From the NCBI GenBank assembly GCA_021604545.1, contig BQJE01000001.1, forward strand, positions 603,444 through 667,443: a DNA stretch of 64,000 bases. Reading direction: 5' to 3'. The notes under the pieces are model-generated. The model had not been told where the DNA came from. It searched no databases and was given only the letters and a program-made list of their open reading frames with translations. Source of the stretch: Micavibrio sp. (GTDB lineage: Bacteria > Pseudomonadota > Alphaproteobacteria > Micavibrionales > Micavibrionaceae). Positions 19,035 to 28,418 of this stretch are shown here, in pieces. The position numbers and the translations under genes were made by a program. Within the stretch, counting starts at the first letter, position 1; each line of letters opens with the position of its first letter.

Positions 19035-20268
19035 AGCGCAGCGCCTCCACAGGGTCCAAGCGCGCCGCGCGCCAGGCCGGATACAGCGTCGCCAGCATCG
19101 ACAGTATAAACGCCATACCAATCACCGTAATCACCTCTGTCCAATCGACAACAGCCGGGAGCTTTGAAAGGAAATATATTTCCTCGGCAAACAGTTCCGT
19201 ATCTGTCAGCCCCTCAAGGCCTTCCTTTATCGTATCAATATTCAAAGCAACAGCAATTCCAACCGCCGCGCCGACAACCGTGCCGATAAAACCGATACTC
19301 GCGCCGGTCAGCATAAAGATTTTTAACATTGATGAGCGCTTAGCCCCCATGGTGCGCATAATCGCAATATCATGCCCCTTGTCTTTGACCAGCATAATCA
19401 TCGAGGAAATGATGTTAAACGCCGCGACAATAATAATCAGCGTCAGGATCAGGAACATCACATTGCGCTCAACCTGCAACGCGTTAAAGAAACTTTGATT
19501 GGTATCACGCCAATCATAGACCCCGGCGCGGCCTTCTATTTCCAGCGCCACCGATTTACGAATTACATCCAGATCATTCGGATCATCAATAAACACCTCC
19601 AGCCCTGTCACCGCGTTTGGGTATTGAAAAAACACCTGCGCGGCCTCGAGTGGCATAAAGATAAAGCCGCTGTTATATTCATACATCCCAACATCAAAAA
19701 CCATGCCGATTTCATAGGTTCGTTGCCGCGGGATCGAACCAAATGGCGTGGACTTAACCTTGGGCGAAGTCAGCGTCACCTTATCGCCCGGCACGACTTT
19801 TAACTTGGCCGCCAGCACTTTGCCGAGCGCCACCTTATGGCCTTTAAAGTCAGCCAGCGCCCCCTGCACCACAGAATCTCGCAAAACATTACGGCCGTTA
19901 AAATCCGTTGGCTTAATGCCGCGCACCAGAATACCGCTCGACTTGCCCTGAAAAGAGACAAGAGACTGGCCCTCTACCATTGGCGTCACTTCAACGATAC
20001 CCTCAATCGGCAAGAGGCTGGCGCGCAAATCTTCGTAATATTCAAGTTGCCCGTCATAGGCATAAACATTCATGTGGCCGTTCAGGCCGAGAATACGGCT
20101 GAACAGCTCCTGACGAAATCCGTTCATCACCGACATGACGATAATCAACGTCGCCACGCCCAGCATTATCCCGGCAAAGGAAAACCCTGCAATGACCGAC
20201 ACGAATCCTTCCGCTTTTTTAGAGCGAAGATACCGCCAGGCGACCATGCGTTCGAAGGGTGAGAACAT
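19027..20268 (-). CDS. lolC: Lipoprotein-releasing ABC transporter permease LolC/E
   Basis: This is the membrane subunit of the lipoprotein exporter. The 413-residue protein has one N-terminal transmembrane helix after the LolC/E signature (ERMVAWRYLRSKKAEGFVSV), a large periplasmic domain (about residues 45-260) and three C-terminal helices of the FtsX/MacB fold, ending in the conserved PAWRAARLDPVEALRYE. It overlaps lolD by eight bases and is preceded by a small membrane protein gene at 20269-20568. The organism encodes several lipoproteins in this window that would be its cargo. Confidence 0.95.
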   Translation of the reverse strand: MFSPFERMVAWRYLRSKKAEGFVSVIAGFSFAGIMLGVATLIIVMSVMNGFRQELFSRILGLNGHMNVYAYDGQLEYYEDLRASLLPIEGIVEVTPMVEGQSLVSFQGKSSGILVRGIKPTDFNGRNVLRDSVVQGALADFKGHKVALGKVLAAKLKVVPGDKVTLTSPKVKSTPFGSIPRQRTYEIGMVFDVGMYEYNSGFIFMPLEAAQVFFQYPNAVTGLEVFIDDPNDLDVIRKSVALEIEGRAGVYDWRDTNQSFFNALQVERNVMFLILTLIIIVAAFNIISSMIMLVKDKGHDIAIMRTMGAKRSSMLKIFMLTGASIGFIGTVVGAAVGIAVALNIDTIKEGLEGLTDTELFAEEIYFLSKLPAVVDWTEVITVIGMAFILSMLATLYPAWRAARLDPVEALRYE

Positions 20269-20568
20269 TTATTTACTCAACTTGTTAGAAATTTCCTGCA
20301 ATAACCCAACCATCTTTTCTTGATTGCCCACACTTTTGGCAATCATATCATGGTTCTTCTGGAACATATCCTGATTGTGATCCAGCATCTTCTTCTGCTG
20401 CTTTTTTAAAAAAATAAGGATCAGGATGATCAGCGGAATCAAAGCCGCAACCATAATCATATCCTGATTGGCATGCAAAATATAAGCCCATGAATTGCTA
20501 ACCTCGCCGGTAGACGGACCAGCATACAAATCATCCAGCATTGTTTTTACATCTGCAGGGTCTGCCAT
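20269..20568 (-). CDS. Small single-pass membrane protein, unknown function
   Basis: A 99-residue protein with one clear transmembrane helix (about residues 37-55, MVAALIPLIILILIFLK). It is followed by a charged amphipathic stretch with spaced HNQDM / KNHDM repeats, suggesting a short coiled coil. It starts two bases after the proS stop and ends immediately before lolC, so it belongs to the proS-lolCD transcript. The start MADPADVK avoids overlap with proS; a longer reading would run into it. No family recognised; a link to lipoprotein export is only suggested by position. Confidence 0.65.
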   Translation of the reverse strand: MADPADVKTMLDDLYAGPSTGEVSNSWAYILHANQDMIMVAALIPLIILILIFLKKQQKKMLDHNQDMFQKNHDMIAKSVGNQEKMVGLLQEISNKLSK

Positions 20569-20569
20569 A

Positions 20570-22021
20570 TCAATACGACTTCCCAATAATAACTTTGTTA
20601 CCTTTATCCTCAAACGGCAAACAACGGGCTGTCAGTGAGTGTTCCTTAGCTACCTTTTCAAAGGCCGCATCAGATAAAATATCTGCACTACCCTTAACAA
20701 AACCTACGCCACCATCTTTATAAAAACTTTCAACGTCACCAACATTCGAAACATCATGAATGCGGCTTTCCAGAGATTTTTGAGCCCTGGCAAACATATC
20801 GGCCTGTATCTGATCGAGAATACCCTGCGCGCCATTCACGAACTCATCAACGCTACAGCTTGCCTTGCTGTCGCGGCCAATATCTCGACGCACATGGGTG
20901 AGCGTTCCCTCTTCCACTTCACGACCACCAATTTCAACGCGCAATGGAACACCCTTTTTAATCGCGCCCCACATTTTATTCGGCGTGCGTTCATCACTGG
21001 CATCAAGATGCGCACGAATGCCCTGCTCTTTTAGACGCGCCGCCAGCTTTTCAGCATAGTCCAAAACCGCCGCGCTATCCTGGTCATCCTTGAGGATCGG
21101 AATAATCACCACATGATGCGGCGCCACTTTCGGCGGCATGATCATACCGTCATCATCACCATGCGCCATGATCATTGCCCCAACCAAACGCGTTGAGATA
21201 CCCCAACTGGTCGTATAGGCAAATTCTTCTCCGCCTTCACGACCTTGAAACTTAATACCGCAGGACTTGGAAAAATTCTGGCCGAGGTAATGCGATGTCC
21301 CAGCCTGCAAAGCTTTGCCATCCTGCATCATCGCCTCAATCGTTAAAGTCATATCCGCACCCGGGAAACGCTCATCATCCGTCTTCTCACCCTTAATTAC
21401 AGGGAGCGCCAGATAGTTTTCAGCAAAATCAGCATAGGCATCAAGCATTTTATGAGTGTCCTCGCGCGCGCCTTCTTCGGTTTCAAAAGCGTTATGACCT
21501 TCCTGCCAAAGGAATTCAGACGTGCGCAAAAACATACGCGGCCGCATTTCCCAGCGCATGACATTGCACCACTGATTCAGCTTCATAGGCAAATCACGAT
21601 AAGACTGCACCCAGCGCGACATTGCATCGCCAATAATCGTTTCCGAAGTTGGGCGAATGACCAGAGGCTCTTCCAGCGGCGCGGCAGGCACCAACCCGCC
21701 ATCTTTACCCGCTTCCAACCGATGATGCGTAACCACAGCGCATTCTTTGGCAAAACCCTCAACATGTTCTGCTTCGCGGCTGATAAAACTGAGCGGAATG
21801 AGCAGCGGGAAATACGCATTTTGCACCCCCAAAGCCTTAATCATCCCGTCAAATACACTCTGCATATTCTCCCACAGCGCATAGCCATAGGGCTTGATAA
21901 TCATACAGCCGCGCACAGGCGAGTTCTCCGCCATATCGGCAGCTTTGATGACTTCCTGATACCAGTCGGGGAAATTCTCTTCCCGCGTTGGGGTAATCGC
22001 TGTTTTTGCTTTTTTGCTCAT
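20570..22021 (-). CDS. proS: Prolyl-tRNA synthetase, archaeal/eukaryal type (ProS type 3)
   Basis: Charges tRNA-Pro. The 483-residue protein has no editing insertion between motifs 2 and 3, begins TREENFPDWYQEVI and has DMAENSPVRGCMIIKPYGYALWE, which are hallmarks of the archaeal/eukaryal-type enzyme. Class II motifs are visible (FLRTSEFLWQEGHNAF for motif 2, GISTRLVGAMIMAHGDD for motif 3), followed by the anticodon-binding domain and the special C-terminal domain ending in a tyrosine (IIGKSY). Many alphaproteobacteria instead use a short bacterial-type ProS. Position next to lolC is the usual one. Confidence 0.93.
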   Translation of the reverse strand: MSKKAKTAITPTREENFPDWYQEVIKAADMAENSPVRGCMIIKPYGYALWENMQSVFDGMIKALGVQNAYFPLLIPLSFISREAEHVEGFAKECAVVTHHRLEAGKDGGLVPAAPLEEPLVIRPTSETIIGDAMSRWVQSYRDLPMKLNQWCNVMRWEMRPRMFLRTSEFLWQEGHNAFETEEGAREDTHKMLDAYADFAENYLALPVIKGEKTDDERFPGADMTLTIEAMMQDGKALQAGTSHYLGQNFSKSCGIKFQGREGGEEFAYTTSWGISTRLVGAMIMAHGDDDGMIMPPKVAPHHVVIIPILKDDQDSAAVLDYAEKLAARLKEQGIRAHLDASDERTPNKMWGAIKKGVPLRVEIGGREVEEGTLTHVRRDIGRDSKASCSVDEFVNGAQGILDQIQADMFARAQKSLESRIHDVSNVGDVESFYKDGGVGFVKGSADILSDAAFEKVAKEHSLTARCLPFEDKGNKVIIGKSY

Positions 22022-22033
22022 GAAACTCTTCGT

Positions 22034-22534
22034 TTATGGGTATTGGCCTTCAATTATGCCGTCAGAGGTTAAGTTATCACTGGCGGCCTGTCCACTCTCG
22101 ATTGGCGCTTGTTCAGGGCCCTGCACCGGTTTTTCTCCCTTGCCGCAAAGATAATATGCCTGATCTGACACGTCCTGATCGTTATATTCAACCCGGCCAT
22201 CGGCATGAATACGCATCGTCGCCACCGTTGGCTCCAAATCAACAGCGGCAGGAACCTGCGCCGGGACGTTTAGATTAAAATACTGAACAAGATCAACCTC
22301 GATCGGGATAACCACTGGCTGCATGATGGGCTGTAAAGGTGCACCGATATCAGCAGAAATCACCGGATTGCCATTTACATCAATCCCTGCCTTATATTCT
22401 ACCCCTTCCGTAGGCTTCGCGGCCACAGGCTTATGGTCGGGTAATAATCGGCACAATGTTTTCTGATTGGCTTCCTGCGCCAGGGCTGACCAGGGTATTG
22501 CGCCTACCAGCAATGTAACCAATAAAAATCTCAT
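22034..22534 (-). CDS. Hypothetical secreted/periplasmic protein
   Basis: A 166-residue protein with a signal peptide (MRFLLVTLLVGAIPWSALA, cleavage after residue 19) and no transmembrane segment after it. The mature part is proline- and valine-rich (PLQPIMQPVVIPIEVDL) with two cysteines (CRLLP, YYLCGKG) that could form a disulfide. The 13-base gap to proS places it first in the proS-lolC run. No family recognised. Its divergent neighbour at 22610 is an unrelated cytoplasmic-looking protein. Confidence 0.65.
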   Translation of the reverse strand: MRFLLVTLLVGAIPWSALAQEANQKTLCRLLPDHKPVAAKPTEGVEYKAGIDVNGNPVISADIGAPLQPIMQPVVIPIEVDLVQYFNLNVPAQVPAAVDLEPTVATMRIHADGRVEYNDQDVSDQAYYLCGKGEKPVQGPEQAPIESGQAASDNLTSDGIIEGQYP

Positions 22535-22552
22535 ACAAAAAAACCTCTATTC

Positions 22553-22580
22553 TTGACATAAAAAAATAGTATGCTATTCA
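22553..22580 (+). promoter_or_regulatory. Sigma-70-type promoter for the 22610 gene (candidate)
   Basis: A perfect -35 box TTGACA (22553-22558) is followed after 16 bases by TATTCA (22575-22580), 30 bases ahead of the start at 22610. It lies in the gap between two divergently read genes. Confidence 0.4.
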
Positions 22581-22609
22581 CCTACACAAAATAACAAAGC
22601 AGGTCAAAC

Positions 22610-23089
22610 ATGAGTATACTAGCAAAGCAAGCACCTCCAACCGCTAAGCCTGAAGAAAACCCTCCGAATATTACATTAATCTTTAGAGAAGGTCAGAAAC
22701 ATACCTATACAGGGCAAATTGTTACGGAATGGACAACACAAAAAATGTTTGGAGAGGACGTGCCTTGTCCCTTAAATCCTGTGGACATAGAGTACACAGA
22801 TTGGGTCTGGGGCTGGGATAGTCAGACGCCTCTTGACGGTAAGGCAGTAAAGACTGTGCCTAGATGTCATTTGCTTTTTACACATGAAGCCAGTTTAGAT
22901 CCCAAAGGAGAGCTTAACAGAAGCCTCCAGGGACCGGAAACAGCTGTTATAAGTAAGTATATATCTAGAACACCTCTCAAAGAGGGGGAGGAAGTTATCG
23001 GTGAGGAAGTGCAACACAGGATCGGCGCTAGAGGGTCGGCGGCATTTGGTCCTTTTGCGCCGACTGCTGGGCCATCTCTCGAAAGCTAA
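22610..23089 (+). CDS. Hypothetical protein, 159 aa
   Basis: Unknown protein without signal peptide or membrane segment. The N-terminus is proline-rich (QAPPTAKPEENPPN) and the middle holds aromatic-rich stretches (DWVWGWDSQTP). Its last 62 bases overlap, in opposite orientation, the end of the DUF1467 gene, so its C-terminal 20 residues (from about RGSAAFG on) are read antisense to a conserved gene and may be an extension after loss of an earlier stop. A TTGACA promoter precedes it. No function proposed. Confidence 0.6.
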   Translation: MSILAKQAPPTAKPEENPPNITLIFREGQKHTYTGQIVTEWTTQKMFGEDVPCPLNPVDIEYTDWVWGWDSQTPLDGKAVKTVPRCHLLFTHEASLDPKGELNRSLQGPETAVISKYISRTPLKEGEEVIGEEVQHRIGARGSAAFGPFAPTAGPSLES

Positions 23090-23285
23090 GAATATCTGCC
23101 TCGATTAACCCGAAGATTCCCAGCCATAAAACGCCCGAAATCCCCGTGGTAATAAGGATAACCCGCCCCATATGAGCCTTTTCCGGCTTGCCGGTCTCAT
23201 CACGCTTCAGGCCAAAGGGCAGCACACAAAAGATCACCACCCACCAGGTGAGCAAAAAGACAATAATACCGGTAAACCAATCCAT
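23028..23285 (-). CDS. DUF1467 family small membrane protein
   Basis: An 85-residue inner-membrane protein with two transmembrane helices (about residues 5-25 and 40-62) and the family feature WWVVIFCVLPFGLKRDETGKP between them. DUF1467 proteins are found almost only in alphaproteobacteria and usually lie between rnj and proS, as here. In related genomes a methylmalonyl-CoA epimerase gene commonly sits beside it; none is seen here. Its 3' end overlaps a convergent unknown gene by 62 bases. Function of the family is unknown. Confidence 0.88.
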   Translation of the reverse strand: MDWFTGIIVFLLTWWVVIFCVLPFGLKRDETGKPEKAHMGRVILITTGISGVLWLGIFGLIEADILSFREMAQQSAQKDQMPPTL

Positions 23286-23296
23286 TTACATATTCC

Positions 23297-23325
23297 TTGA
23301 CAAAGGTCATTTTTGGTGCTACAAA
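23297..23325 (+). promoter_or_regulatory. Sigma-70-type promoter for the 23356 gene (candidate)
   Basis: TTGACA (23297-23302), 17-base spacer, TACAAA (23320-23325). The -10 box ends three bases before an in-frame ATG at 23329, which argues that translation starts instead at the ATG at 23356, where a GGAG site is present. Confidence 0.5.
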
Positions 23326-23355
23326 CTTATGCGTTATAACACGGAGAAGCTAAAA

Positions 23356-23859
23356 ATGACTATGGACTTACGAGGCAATTTTGATTCCACGGAGGCTTTG
23401 AAGCTTCAGGAACCCATTCAGGAGAAAGCTGAGCATGATGATGACGGGCCTTTTGACCCAAGCGAAGATTTTCAAGTCCCTGAAGCTATCGCCTTTGAGA
23501 TCAAATGGTTTGCGAGGCAAACATGTATTTCAGAACTTGAAGCCCTATCAAAGAACCACCGGGAAAAATCAACAGATTCCCATATCCAAAATGGTGCTGG
23601 AGCCCTGCAAGACCTTCTCTGTGAGCTAGATAGCTTAAAAGCAATAATAGATGGAGAAGACTCTGAATATTTTGTAAATCAAAATGTGCGTGCCATCTAT
23701 AAATACAGCCTCGATGGTGACCAGCTTCGCAAAGAATTAGAAGAGGCCATTGAACTGGCAGGATATTCACAGCCAGATATTGATGTATCCCGTCTGACCT
23801 TAATGATCTTGCGACTACAAACTGTGTCTACAAACGACTACCCGGACTATCACCTTTAA
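23356..23859 (+). CDS. Hypothetical protein, 167 aa
   Basis: An acidic, soluble-looking protein of unknown family. The N-terminal third is rich in Asp and Glu (EHDDDGPFDPSEDFQVP), and the rest is predicted mostly helical with leucine-rich stretches (ALQDLLCELDSLKAI). The ATG at 23356 is chosen because it has a GGAG ribosome site and follows a good promoter; ATGs at 23329 and 23362 are alternatives. It ends by overlapping the convergent rnj stop by four bases. It is one of several small plus-strand unknown genes set into conserved minus-strand operons in this window. Confidence 0.6.
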   Translation: MTMDLRGNFDSTEALKLQEPIQEKAEHDDDGPFDPSEDFQVPEAIAFEIKWFARQTCISELEALSKNHREKSTDSHIQNGAGALQDLLCELDSLKAIIDGEDSEYFVNQNVRAIYKYSLDGDQLRKELEEAIELAGYSQPDIDVSRLTLMILRLQTVSTNDYPDYHL

Positions 23860-25520
23860 ACACGCACGACATGAATATTGGTTGCTGGTTTAATGCCAAG
23901 GAAGTGATAGCAGAACCGCCGCACGCCAATGCGCAGTTCCTCTGTTATAAAGTGATCGTCGTTTAACTTTTCTTCCGACAACTCATCCATCAAATCCAAA
24001 ATCTCTTCATGCATATTGCCCAGGAACTGTTCCTCGGCCAGATCATCGGGGTCAATCAAACCAATGGTATTCACCCGCGGTTCCGTCACCAGATCACCGC
24101 GCTGATCCAGCACCACCGTGACATGCACGGCGCCAGTATATTGCAGCTTGCGCCGCTGCGAAATTGACAAATGATCCGCTGGAATGATGCGCTTTTGATC
24201 CACGGCCAGTAGCCCCGTCACAATATGATCCTGCAGAGTCGGCTTACCGGGCGCCAGCTTTATGACCGAGCCGTTTTTCGGCAGGATCACAGTCGGCACC
24301 TGACAATCACTGGCAAAATCCGCATGAGCCTGAAGCTGTGTATGCTCGCCATGGACCGGCACGACAATCTCAGGCCGCAACCATTGAAACATCTCGGCGA
24401 TTTCGTCGCGGCATGGGTGACCCGAAACATGGATAGTGTTATCTGTATCGGATGGCGAAATAACATTAATGCCGGCAGCGCTGAAATTATTCTTAACCTC
24501 GTTAATCCCAATTTCATTGCCGGGAATTTTCCGCGCTGAGAAGATCACTGTATCTGTTTTCTTTGAGGTTACAGCCGGAAAATCACCTCTGGCGATCCGC
24601 GCTGTCGCCGCCCTGCTCTCCCCTTGCGAGCCCGTCGCAATGATAACAATCTCCTCATCCGGGTACTTATCAAGATCACCTTCCTGAATAAAACTCGGTA
24701 CATCATCCATGTAACCGCAATGAAAAGCCGCCCCGATCATGCGATGCATCGACCGCCCGACAACACAGGTCTTACGACCCGCCTTCTCCGCCGCCCGCGC
24801 AATCGTGATAAGCCGCCCAACATTCGAAGCAAAAGTCGTGACAATAATACGCCCCGGGCACTTTAGAAACTCTGCCCCCAGTCCTTTCTCGACATCACGC
24901 TCAGACCCCGAGCGTCCATCGACATTGGCGTTGGTGGAATCTCCAACATAAGCAAGAACCCCTTTCTTGCCAGCCGCTTTAAAATGCTTGGCATCCGTTT
25001 TATACCCAATGACCGGGTTCGGATCCAAATTCCAGTCACCACTATGCAGCACGCGACCATATTTTGTTTCTATGATCAGCGCACAAGTATCTGGCACGGA
25101 ATGCGACACCGGCAAAGGCTCGATTGTGAACGGCCCGGTTTCCAGCCTGTCCAGCGGTTCGATGACATTAATTTCGGCGTCCCTAATTCCGGCCTCTTCC
25201 AGTTTCTTCTCCAACACCACGGCTGTAAAAGGCGTGCAATATATGGGACAACGAAAACGATTCCACAGATATGCCACCCCCCCGATATGATCTTCGTGGG
25301 CATGGGTGATAATGAGCCCTTCGAGAGCGTCTCGATTTTCTTCAAGAAAAGACGGATCGGGCAACAGCAAATCAATGCCGGGATAATGCTCATCGGCAAA
25401 CCCCATGCCGCAATCAACGGCCAGCAATTTGCCATCACATATATATACGTTTAAATTGGCACCGAATTGTTCACTACCGCCCAGCGGGATGAAATAAAGG
25501 CCTTTGGTATCAAAATCCAT
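23856..25520 (-). CDS. rnj: Ribonuclease J
   Basis: RNase J is a metallo-beta-lactamase-fold endo/5'-exoribonuclease for mRNA turnover and rRNA maturation, widespread in alphaproteobacteria. The 554-residue protein has the zinc motif HAHEDH at residues 73-78, further ligands in VSHSVPD and LHSGDWNLD, the beta-CASP region with STNANVDGRSGSE and SGHPCRDEI, and a C-terminal domain after residue 430. It lies just after coaX with a three-base gap, in the conserved nuoN-birA-coaX-rnj order. Confidence 0.96.
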   Translation of the reverse strand: MDFDTKGLYFIPLGGSEQFGANLNVYICDGKLLAVDCGMGFADEHYPGIDLLLPDPSFLEENRDALEGLIITHAHEDHIGGVAYLWNRFRCPIYCTPFTAVVLEKKLEEAGIRDAEINVIEPLDRLETGPFTIEPLPVSHSVPDTCALIIETKYGRVLHSGDWNLDPNPVIGYKTDAKHFKAAGKKGVLAYVGDSTNANVDGRSGSERDVEKGLGAEFLKCPGRIIVTTFASNVGRLITIARAAEKAGRKTCVVGRSMHRMIGAAFHCGYMDDVPSFIQEGDLDKYPDEEIVIIATGSQGESRAATARIARGDFPAVTSKKTDTVIFSARKIPGNEIGINEVKNNFSAAGINVISPSDTDNTIHVSGHPCRDEIAEMFQWLRPEIVVPVHGEHTQLQAHADFASDCQVPTVILPKNGSVIKLAPGKPTLQDHIVTGLLAVDQKRIIPADHLSISQRRKLQYTGAVHVTVVLDQRGDLVTEPRVNTIGLIDPDDLAEEQFLGNMHEEILDLMDELSEEKLNDDHFITEELRIGVRRFCYHFLGIKPATNIHVVRV

Positions 25521-25523
25521 TGT

Positions 25524-26273
25524 TTACGCTGCTTCTTCTTTGTTTTGCTGCTTATTTTGTTTCTGGGCCTGATAGATGCGCAGCAAACCTCTTAATGTCA
25601 ACTCTTCATCGACTTTTTCGATCAATTCAATCGCCGGGGCGAACAAAGGCGCCAGCCCGCCGGTCGCCAGAACAAAAGGCTTTACCCCTATTTCTTCCGT
25701 AATTTTTGTAATAAGTCCCTCAATCAACCCGACATACCCCCAATAGATACCGGATTGAATAGCTTCCTCTGTATTCTTTCCAATAACTTGCAGCGGTTTC
25801 TTAATATCCACTTTTGGCAATTTGGCTGCCGCGCGCTCCAGCGCCGAGACAGATAAATTAACGCCCGGCGCTATCACACCACCTTTGTAGTGCCCGTCCG
25901 CATCAATCACATCAAACGTTGTCGCCGTTCCGAAATCAACCACAATTGCCGGCGCAGAATAATTACAAACAACCGCCACAGCATTCACCAGTCTATCGGC
26001 ACCGATTTCTTCTGGTCTGTCGAGATCTACCTCTAATCCTGTATGACTGGCATCCACAAAAATCGGCTCAACAGAAAAATTCTCACGACAAAATTCCTGC
26101 AGCTTTTTATCTTCGTCTGGAACAACAGAACTAACGATAACATCGGAAATATTTTCTTCCGTGACATCATACGAACCCGCACCCGTCTGCATACGCCACG
26201 AGCGCACAAGCCTCTCGCCCTCAAAGAGGGCCAGCACTGTATTCGTATTGCCTATATCAACTGCCAATAACAT
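25524..26273 (-). CDS. coaX: Type III pantothenate kinase
   Basis: CoaX phosphorylates pantothenate, the first step of coenzyme A synthesis, and is the usual pantothenate kinase outside the CoaA group. The 249-residue ASKHA-fold protein has the phosphate loop AVDIGNTNT (residues 4-12), the PEEIGADRLVNAVAV motif and DFGTATTFDVID. The tail is rich in Gln, Lys and Glu. Its start overlaps birA by 17 bases and it ends three bases before rnj. Pairing of birA and coaX links two cofactor genes, as in other bacteria. Confidence 0.95.
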   Translation of the reverse strand: MLLAVDIGNTNTVLALFEGERLVRSWRMQTGAGSYDVTEENISDVIVSSVVPDEDKKLQEFCRENFSVEPIFVDASHTGLEVDLDRPEEIGADRLVNAVAVVCNYSAPAIVVDFGTATTFDVIDADGHYKGGVIAPGVNLSVSALERAAAKLPKVDIKKPLQVIGKNTEEAIQSGIYWGYVGLIEGLITKITEEIGVKPFVLATGGLAPLFAPAIELIEKVDEELTLRGLLRIYQAQKQNKQQNKEEAA

Positions 26274-26982
26274 AAACGTCCCCAGCTGTTATCATCTGTA
26301 TATCGCCACCATCTATGCGCAGCAGCAGATTGCCATTTTCATCAATATCATGGAAATAGCCCGCTTCCACACTTTCGCCAAGTTTTATCTGCAATTTTGT
26401 GCCAGGCTCATGGGCGCGCTCCAGCCATAAAGCCCTGATTTCCTGAAATTCTTTTGTCTTATAAAAAGAAAGCTGCTTCAGAAGATTATCTCTAAATCCC
26501 TCAAGATCAATGCCTTTATCTGCATAATCCTGCACCGCCACACCTATATCCGGTGCAGAAACAATATTGACGCCAACGCCCAGCACTAACCATTCAACAT
26601 TTCCTTTCTTGTCTAATTCCGTCTCCAGCAAGATGCCCGCGCATTTTTTGCCATCCAAAAAAACATCATTCGGCCATTTCAGAAACTTCAAAGATCTATC
26701 TTTTATATACTCATCAATCGCCGCAGAAACTGCCAGCGCCGCAACGAATGAAAACTGCGCCGCCTCGCTCGCAGCGCATTCAGGCTTTAACAAAATTGAA
26801 AGATAAAGATTTCCTTTGGGTGATACCCATTCACGGCCATAGCGACCTTTGCCACCGCTTTGCTCTCGTGCCTGCACCACAAGCCCTTCCGCTTCACCAG
26901 AAGCAGCCCGATCTTTTATAAATTTCTGGGTACTTTCGAGTGTGTCAAAGATCTCAATGCGCCAGTTGATAGCCATCGTCAT
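26257..26982 (-). CDS. birA: Biotin--[acetyl-CoA-carboxylase] ligase BirA
   Basis: BirA attaches biotin to the carrier domain of biotin-dependent carboxylases. The 241-residue protein is the short type lacking an N-terminal DNA-binding domain, so it should not act as a repressor. It has STQKFIKD, the biotin-binding GGKGRYGREW, KWPNDVFLDGKKCAGILLE and a small C-terminal domain. It begins within the nuoN stop (ATGA overlap) and overlaps coaX, so all three are translated from one mRNA. Confidence 0.95.
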   Translation of the reverse strand: MTMAINWRIEIFDTLESTQKFIKDRAASGEAEGLVVQAREQSGGKGRYGREWVSPKGNLYLSILLKPECAASEAAQFSFVAALAVSAAIDEYIKDRSLKFLKWPNDVFLDGKKCAGILLETELDKKGNVEWLVLGVGVNIVSAPDIGVAVQDYADKGIDLEGFRDNLLKQLSFYKTKEFQEIRALWLERAHEPGTKLQIKLGESVEAGYFHDIDENGNLLLRIDGGDIQMITAGDVYVIGS

Positions 26983-28418
26983 GTAAACAGAACAGCGGCA
27001 GCATTCTGGGCGCTTTCAACAATGGCTTCGGGCCGTATAACAAACACCAACAAAAACGCAACAGCAACAAACAAAACAACCCGCCGTGCAAAAGGGATAT
27101 CTTTGTCAAAAGCCTCAATTGATTCATCAAAGAACATCACCTTGATAATCTTGAGATAGTAATACGCTGCCACAACAGAGGTCATGATCCCGAGCGTTGC
27201 TAGCACATAAAACTCCGCCGACACTGCCGCTTGAAAAATAAACAGCTTACCAAAAAAACCGGCCAGTGGCGGAATACCGCTCATCGAAAACATAAAGATC
27301 GCCATCGCATAAGCCTGAATGGGATTGGTTTTCGACAGACCCGACAAGTCGGAAATATCTTCGGCCGCGATGCCATCACGCCGCATACCCAGAACAATCG
27401 CAAACACACCCGCCGTCATCACCATATAAATCAAAATATAAAGAACAACCGCCCCCGCCCCTTCGGGCGTTCCAACCACAATACCGATCAGGGCATAACC
27501 CATATTACCAATCGAGCTATAGGCCAGCAGACGCTTGATATTGGCCTGTGCGATTGCCGCAAAAGCCCCCAGAACCATAGAGCCTAAAGACACAAAGTAT
27601 ATGATCTGCATCCATTGATCGTGTACGGGCAAAAAAGGCTCGTACAAAAGACGCATCAACAAACCAATTGCCGCTACCTTGGGCACGATAGCAAATAACG
27701 CGGTCACGCATGTGGGTGCACCCTGATACACATCAGGCGTCCACATATGAAACGGCACAGCAGAGATTTTAAACGCTAGCCCGGCCAATATAAAGACAAG
27801 CCCAAAGGTAACCCCGAAAGGAATAGCCTCAAGCCCCTCTAGGGCGCCTCTTATCACGCCAAAATCAATCGAGCCTGTAAAACCATAAATAAGGGATATG
27901 CCAAACAGCAGCATACCGGACGACAGCGCCCCCAGAACAAAATACTTGATCCCTGCCTCCGCGCTACGCAAGGAATTGCGGTTAAAAGCCGCCAACACAT
28001 AAAGGCTCAGTGATTGCAGCTCCAGCCCCATATAAAGCGCCAACAGATTACTGGCCGAAACCATCATCATCATACCGATCCCGGCCAAAACAATCAGAAC
28101 AGGATATTCAAATCGCGATATCCGCTCCTGCTCCAGATACTTCACCGACAGCGCCAGCGTTGTTATCAACCCTAGTATAATGAGCAGTTTCATAAAACCT
28201 GCAAAATTATCAAACACAAACATACCGTTGAGAACGATTTGTTTCTCCCAACTCATGCCGAACAGAAGGAATGACGCGACCACAAGCGCCGCAGCGCAGG
28301 CCCAGCAAATGACGGGTGTAACACTGTTCCCGTGCGCTACACCTACGATGAGCAGCCCCATTGCGGCCATAGCAAGAAACAACTCAGGAAGAAGCGGCAC
28401 CAGGTTAAAATCAATCAT
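26979..28418 (-). CDS. nuoN: NADH-quinone oxidoreductase subunit N
   Basis: An antiporter-like proton-pumping subunit of Complex I in the inner membrane. The 479-residue protein has about fourteen transmembrane helices, the key lysine segment in [16 protein letters not shown] and the [19 protein letters not shown] motif of the antiporter family. It overlaps nuoM by eight bases and birA by four. It is the last nuo gene of the cluster. Confidence 0.97.
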   Translation of the reverse strand: MIDFNLVPLLPELFLAMAAMGLLIVGVAHGNSVTPVICWACAAALVVASFLLFGMSWEKQIVLNGMFVFDNFAGFMKLLIILGLITTLALSVKYLEQERISRFEYPVLIVLAGIGMMMMVSASNLLALYMGLELQSLSLYVLAAFNRNSLRSAEAGIKYFVLGALSSGMLLFGISLIYGFTGSIDFGVIRGALEGLEAIPFGVTFGLVFILAGLAFKISAVPFHMWTPDVYQGAPTCVTALFAIVPKVAAIGLLMRLLYEPFLPVHDQWMQIIYFVSLGSMVLGAFAAIAQANIKRLLAYSSIGNMGYALIGIVVGTPEGAGAVVLYILIYMVMTAGVFAIVLGMRRDGIAAEDISDLSGLSKTNPIQAYAMAIFMFSMSGIPPLAGFFGKLFIFQAAVSAEFYVLATLGIMTSVVAAYYYLKIIKVMFFDESIEAFDKDIPFARRVVLFVAVAFLLVFVIRPEAIVESAQNAAAVLFT

